Source: BOG-908 sp964250925
GTDB lineage: Bacteria > Pseudomonadota > Alphaproteobacteria > Acetobacterales > Acetobacteraceae
Length of the DNA: 17,656 nucleotides
Assembly (NCBI GenBank): GCA_964250925.1
Contig: CAXUHU010000072.1
Coordinates: 1 to 17,656 of the forward strand
Direction of reading: 5' to 3'
Position 1 is the first letter of the stretch, and the number at the start of each line of letters is the position of its first letter. The notes beneath the pieces are model-generated. The model saw only the letters and a list, made by a program, of their open reading frames with translations, did not search any database and was not told where the DNA came from. Of the stretch, positions 14,141 through 17,656 are shown one piece after another. Both the position numbers and the translations under genes were made by a program.

Positions 14141-14224
14141 TTGCTCGACCTACTCGTCGCCGTTTGCGGCACCGGCGGCATCCTGTTGATGGCAGCCTAC
14201 GCTGCGCTGTGCGACCGGATCTGA
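14141..14224 (+). CDS. Small membrane protein at the head of the kdp operon
   Basis: A 27-residue reading frame starting at TTG 14141, 9 nt after a GGAG, and ending at TGA 14222-14224, four bases before kdpF. It encodes MLDLLVAVCGTGGILLMAAY followed by AALCDRI: one hydrophobic helix with a short polar tail. Similar one-helix micro-proteins ending in a C(D/E)RL-like tail are often seen just before kdpF in proteobacteria, usually unannotated. The function is unknown; stabilising or regulating the Kdp complex is a reasonable guess. Confidence 0.6.
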   Translation: MLDLLVAVCGTGGILLMAAYAALCDRI

Positions 14225-14228
14225 ACCC

Positions 14229-14315
14229 ATGCTCGATTTCATCCTGGGCGGCGCGGTCTCTCTGGGGCTGCTGATCTACCTCGTATGGGCGCTCGTGCGT
14301 CCCGAAGACTTCTAG
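14229..14315 (+). CDS. kdpF: KdpF, small subunit of the potassium pump
   Basis: A 28-residue single-helix membrane protein, MLDFILGGAVSLGLLIYLVW then ALVRPEDF. The ending (YLVWALVRPEDF) matches the conserved KdpF tail (YLvyALlrPEkF type). KdpF stabilises the KdpFABC complex in the inner membrane. The ATG is 4 nt after the preceding micro-ORF, and the kdpA start follows 12 nt after its stop, so all are in one operon. Confidence 0.92.
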   Translation: MLDFILGGAVSLGLLIYLVWALVRPEDF

Positions 14316-14327
14316 GGAGCACACAGC

Positions 14328-16025
14328 GTGACTTTGAACGGCTGGCTGCAGATCAGCCTGTTGCTGACGCTCGTCTTCGTTTCGGCGGTGCCGCTGGGCG
14401 GGTACATCGCTGCCGTGGTGCAGGGCCGCGTCGCCTGGCTCGGGCCGTTGGAGCGGGGCTGCTACGCGCTGGCCGGCGTCGATCCGGCACGCGGCATGGG
14501 CTGGAAAACCTATGCCACCACGCTGATCGCCCTGCAGGCCGCCCACTTCCTCATCCTCTACGCCGTGCTGCGGCTGCAATGGTACCTGCCGTTCAACCCG
14601 CAGGGCATGGCCGGCATGTCGCCGCGTCTGGCCTTCAACACGGCGATCAGCTTCGTGACCAACACCAACTGGCAGGCCTACGCCGGCGAGCAGGCGCTCT
14701 CCTACGGCAGCCAGATGTGGGGATTGACGGTCCACAACTTCCTGTCCGCCGCAACCGGCATCGCTGCGGCCGTGGCCGTGGCGCGCGCCTTCGTGGCCGG
14801 CGGGCTGGACGAGCTAGGCAATTTCTGGGCCGACATCACGCGCGTCACGCTCTACGTGCTGCTGCCGCTGGCGATCCTGATCGCCATCGCTCTGATCGCC
14901 TGCGGGGTGCCGCAGACCATGGGCGCCAGCATCGACGTTACTACCTTGGAGGGGGCCAGGCAGCTGATCGCCCGCGGCCCGATCGCCTTCCAGGAGGCCA
15001 TCAAGCTGGTCGGCACGAATGGCGGCGGCTTCTTCAACGCCAACTCGGCGCACCCGTTCGAGAACCCGTCCGCCCTGTCCAACCTGCTCGAGACCTGGTG
15101 CGAGATCGTCATACCGTTCGCGCTGGCCGTCACCTTCGGCAGCATCGTGCGCGACCGCAAGCAGGGCTTTGCCCTGTTCTGGGTGATGGCGCTGGTGATG
15201 GTGACCTGCGTGGTGCTCGTCTATTGGGCCGAAGCCGGCGGCAACCCGCTGCTGACCGCACAGGGCGTCGACCCTGCCATGGGCAACATGGAGGGCAAGG
15301 AGGTGCGCTTCGGCACGGCGCTCTCCTCGCTGTTCGCCGTCACCACAACGTCCACCTCGGACGGTGCGGTGATTGCCATGCACGACAGCTTCACGCCCCT
15401 GGGCGGGCTGGTGCCGATGTTCCTGATCCAGTTGGGCGAGGTGGTGCCGGGCGGCGTCGGCTCGGGCCTTTACGGCATCCTGGTCTTCGCCCTGCTGGCC
15501 GTGTTCGTGGCCGGGCTGATGGTCGGCCGCACGCCGGAGTACCTTGGCAAGAAGGTGCAGGCGCGGGAAGTGAAGCTCGCCATGCTGGCCGTGCTGATCC
15601 TGCCGTTCTGCATCCTGGGCGGCACTGCCTGGGCGCTGAACACGGCCAGCGGCACCGGCTCGCTGGCCAATGCCGGGCCGCACGGCCTGTCGGAGATGCT
15701 GTACGCCTGGACCTCGGCCACCGGCAACAACGGCAGCGCCTTCGGCGGGCTGACCGCCGACACCCCGCTGCTCGATTACGGGTTGGGGGCCGCCATGCTG
15801 CTCGGCCGCTTCGCCTTCATGATCCCCGTGCTGGCGATCGCCGGGTCGCTCGCGAAGAAGCCCAAGCTGCCCGAGGGCGCGGGTACGTTCCCCACGCACG
15901 GGCCGCTGTTCATCGGCCTGCTGGTCGGCGTGATCCTGATCCTGGGCGGGCTGCAATACCTGCCGGCGTTGGCCCTGGGCCCGATCGCCGAACACGTCTC
16001 AATGCGTGCCGGCACGCTGTTTTAG
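14328..16025 (+). CDS. kdpA: KdpA, potassium-binding channel-like subunit
   Basis: A 565-residue membrane protein, full length for KdpA (E. coli 557). It selects and translocates potassium within the KdpFABC ATPase. The four selectivity-filter regions are present: TNTNWQ near 111, GTNGGGFF at 229-236, TTTSTSDGAV near 339 and ATGNNGS near 464-470, along with the conserved VPMFLIQLGEVVPGGVGSGLYG. The GTG start at 14328 has GGGAG 8 nt upstream. It follows kdpF by 12 nt and precedes kdpB by 9 nt. Expression is expected under potassium limitation through KdpDE, which would lie beyond the window. Confidence 0.98.
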   Translation: MTLNGWLQISLLLTLVFVSAVPLGGYIAAVVQGRVAWLGPLERGCYALAGVDPARGMGWKTYATTLIALQAAHFLILYAVLRLQWYLPFNPQGMAGMSPRLAFNTAISFVTNTNWQAYAGEQALSYGSQMWGLTVHNFLSAATGIAAAVAVARAFVAGGLDELGNFWADITRVTLYVLLPLAILIAIALIACGVPQTMGASIDVTTLEGARQLIARGPIAFQEAIKLVGTNGGGFFNANSAHPFENPSALSNLLETWCEIVIPFALAVTFGSIVRDRKQGFALFWVMALVMVTCVVLVYWAEAGGNPLLTAQGVDPAMGNMEGKEVRFGTALSSLFAVTTTSTSDGAVIAMHDSFTPLGGLVPMFLIQLGEVVPGGVGSGLYGILVFALLAVFVAGLMVGRTPEYLGKKVQAREVKLAMLAVLILPFCILGGTAWALNTASGTGSLANAGPHGLSEMLYAWTSATGNNGSAFGGLTADTPLLDYGLGAAMLLGRFAFMIPVLAIAGSLAKKPKLPEGAGTFPTHGPLFIGLLVGVILILGGLQYLPALALGPIAEHVSMRAGTLF

Positions 16026-16034
16026 GAACGACCG

Positions 16035-17656
16035 ATGGCCACCGCAGATACCATATCGCTGTTTGACGCCCGTATCCTGGGCCGCGCGGCGCGGGACAGC
16101 TTCGTCAAGCTCAACCCGGCGACGCTGATCCGCAACCCGGTCATCTTCGTCACCGAGGTAGTCGCCCTGCTGGTCACCGTGCTCGGCGTGCGAAACTTGG
16201 CGCAGGGGACGCCCTGGCACTTCCCGATCGCGATCGCCGCCTGGCTGTGGCTGACCGTGCTGTTCGCCACTTTCGCCGAAGCGGTGGCCGAGGGGCGCGG
16301 TCGGGCGCGCGCGGAAAGCCTGCGCCGCGCGCGCAGCGATGCGGTGGCCAACCGCTTGACCAACGCACTGCAGGGCGGCGACCGCCGTACCGACCCGGTG
16401 CCGGCCGCCGAGCTGCGGCTGGGCGACCTGGTGCTGGTGCAGGCCAACGAGCTGATCCCGTCGGACGGCGAGGTAATCGAGGGTGTGGCCAGCGTCAACG
16501 AGAGTGCGGTGACCGGCGAGAGCGCGCCGGTCATCCGCGAGGCCGGCGGCGACCGCTCGGCGGTGACCGGCGGCACCCAGGTGGTCAGCGACTGGCTGGT
16601 GGTGCGCATCACGGCGGCGGCCGGCAGCACCTTCCTGGACCGCATGATCGCGCTGGTGGAGGGCGCCTCGCGCCGCAAGACGCCCAACGAGATCGCGCTC
16701 GACATCCTGCTGGCCGGCCTGACCATCATCTTCCTGATCGCCGTCGTCACCCTGGTCGGCTTGGCCAAATACAGCGGCACCCTGCTCGGCGTGCCGGTGC
16801 TGGCCGCCTTGCTGGTGACGCTGATTCCCACCACGATCGGCGGGCTGCTGTCGGCCATCGGCATCGCCGGGATGGACCGCCTGGTGCGCTTCAACGTGGT
16901 AGCCACCTCGGGCCGCGCCGTCGAGGCGGCCGGCGACGTGGACATCCTGCTGCTGGACAAGACCGGCACCATCACCTTCGGCAACCGCGCTGCCGCGGCG
17001 ATCTACCCGGTGCCCGGCGTCTCGGACCGCGACCTGGCGGAGGCTTCCGTCATGTCGTCGCTGGGCGACGAAACGCCGGAGGGCCGTTCCATCCTCGCCT
17101 TCGTGCGCGACCGCTTCGGGTTCAGCGCCGAAAGCCCGGCCGGCGCCAATGTGATCCCGTTCAGCGCCAACACCCGTCTGTCCGGCGTGGATGCGTTCGG
17201 ACAATCCTGGCGCAAGGGGGCGGTGGACTCGGTCGTGCGCGCGTGCGGCGGCGAGGCGCCGCCGGCGCTGACTGCAGCCGTCGAGCGCATCTCGCGCGCC
17301 GGCAGCACGCCGCTGGCGGTCAGCCTGGACGGCCGGCTGATGGGCGCCATCGAGCTGAAGGACATCGTCAAGCCCGGCATACGCGAGCGCTTCGAGGCGC
17401 TGCGGCGCATGGGCATACGCACCGTGATGGTGACCGGCGACAACAAGGTGACGGCCGCCGCGATCGCCAGCGAGAGCGGGGTGGACGATTTCCTCGCCGA
17501 GGCCAAGCCGCAGGACAAGCTCGACTACATACGCCGCGTGCAGGCCGAGGGACGGCTGGTGGCGATGTGCGGCGACGGCACCAACGACGCGCCGGCGCTG
17601 GCCCAGGCCGACGTGGGCGTCGCCATGCAGACCGGCACCCAGGCGGCGCGCGAGGC
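16035..17656 (+). CDS. kdpB: KdpB, P-type ATPase subunit (cut by window end)
   Basis: The catalytic subunit of the potassium pump, starting at ATG 16035 after AGGAACG, 9 nt beyond kdpA. About 540 of a usual 680-700 residues are inside the window. Visible: actuator motif TGES at 160-163 (its serine corresponds to the inhibitory phosphorylation site of E. coli KdpB), the membrane segment VTLIPTTIGGLLSAIGIAGMD, the phosphorylated aspartate D308 in DKTGT, nucleotide-domain motifs FSANTRLSGVD and KGAVD, TGDN near 467-470 and GDGTNDAPALAQADVGVAM from about 513. No frameshift or missing key residue is seen. The C-terminal membrane helices, and then kdpC, should follow outside. Confidence 0.97.
   Translation, partial: MATADTISLFDARILGRAARDSFVKLNPATLIRNPVIFVTEVVALLVTVLGVRNLAQGTPWHFPIAIAAWLWLTVLFATFAEAVAEGRGRARAESLRRARSDAVANRLTNALQGGDRRTDPVPAAELRLGDLVLVQANELIPSDGEVIEGVASVNESAVTGESAPVIREAGGDRSAVTGGTQVVSDWLVVRITAAAGSTFLDRMIALVEGASRRKTPNEIALDILLAGLTIIFLIAVVTLVGLAKYSGTLLGVPVLAALLVTLIPTTIGGLLSAIGIAGMDRLVRFNVVATSGRAVEAAGDVDILLLDKTGTITFGNRAAAAIYPVPGVSDRDLAEASVMSSLGDETPEGRSILAFVRDRFGFSAESPAGANVIPFSANTRLSGVDAFGQSWRKGAVDSVVRACGGEAPPALTAAVERISRAGSTPLAVSLDGRLMGAIELKDIVKPGIRERFEALRRMGIRTVMVTGDNKVTAAAIASESGVDDFLAEAKPQDKLDYIRRVQAEGRLVAMCGDGTNDAPALAQADVGVAMQTGTQAARE

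Noticed and set aside
14285..16066. 593-residue plus-strand open frame overlapping kdpA
   Set aside because: It is the +1-shifted shadow of kdpA; the composition is Arg/Gly/Ala-rich without motifs, while kdpA has all its filter signatures in the other frame.
15999..17204. 401-residue minus-strand frame opposite kdpB
   Set aside because: His/Gln/Gly-rich antisense frame; kdpB on the plus strand carries TGES, DKTGT and TGDN motifs.
1..17656. CRISPR arrays, tRNA/rRNA genes, insertion sequences or attachment sites
   Set aside because: No regularly spaced repeats, cloverleaf-like segments, transposase-like frames or flanking target duplications were seen on reading both strands.

Overview
The window is GC-rich proteobacterial chromosome with tightly packed genes, many GTG and TTG starts, and 1- to 4-nt gene overlaps. 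Nothing in it fixes the genus. The gene content (bacterial ceramide pathway, Kdp potassium pump, YadGH-like exporter, several secreted proteins) fits a Gram-negative, probably a beta- or gammaproteobacterium, but that placement is a guess.

Left part (1-5605). A two-gene ABC-2 exporter (117-1852, minus strand) is divergent from a three-gene plus-strand group: a DUF1345 membrane protein, an outer-membrane 'Phenol_MetA_deg'-like protein and a small putative lipoprotein (1968-3883). That group converges on a large secreted right-handed beta-helix protein (4034-5605, minus strand). A long near-perfect hairpin sits between the convergent genes. Next comes about 500 bp of less GC-rich DNA without a convincing gene, containing short repeats and inverted repeats.

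Centre (6115-13933). This is the main interest of the window. On the minus strand there are two operons: an acyl-AMP/acyl-ACP ligase plus an SDR reductase (7044-8777 and 6115-7047), and an acyl carrier protein, a serine palmitoyltransferase, a fatty-acid-hydroxylase-family membrane enzyme and a GNAT-type acyltransferase (13933 down to 10524). The ligase, reductase, ACP, SPT and acyltransferase match the five structural functions known for ceramide synthesis in Caulobacter crescentus. The di-iron hydroxylase is an addition, so the product may be a hydroxylated ceramide. Proposed route: the ligase loads a fatty acid onto the dedicated ACP, SPT condenses the acyl group with an amino acid to a 3-oxo long-chain base, the GNAT enzyme N-acylates it, the SDR reduces the 3-oxo group, and the hydroxylase modifies a chain. 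Between the two operons lie two plus-strand genes for exported proteins: a small lipocalin-like protein and a GH18-fold protein with an intact DxxDxDxE motif.

Right part (14050-17656). The kdp operon for high-affinity potassium uptake runs on the plus strand, divergent from the ACP-SPT operon. It begins with a 27-codon membrane micro-ORF with a TTG start, then kdpF (28 aa), kdpA and the first ~540 codons of kdpB, which is cut by the window edge. A 10-nt direct repeat with 11-nt periodicity about 70 nt upstream resembles a site for an OmpR-family regulator such as KdpE.

No tRNA, rRNA, CRISPR array, insertion sequence or integrase was seen.
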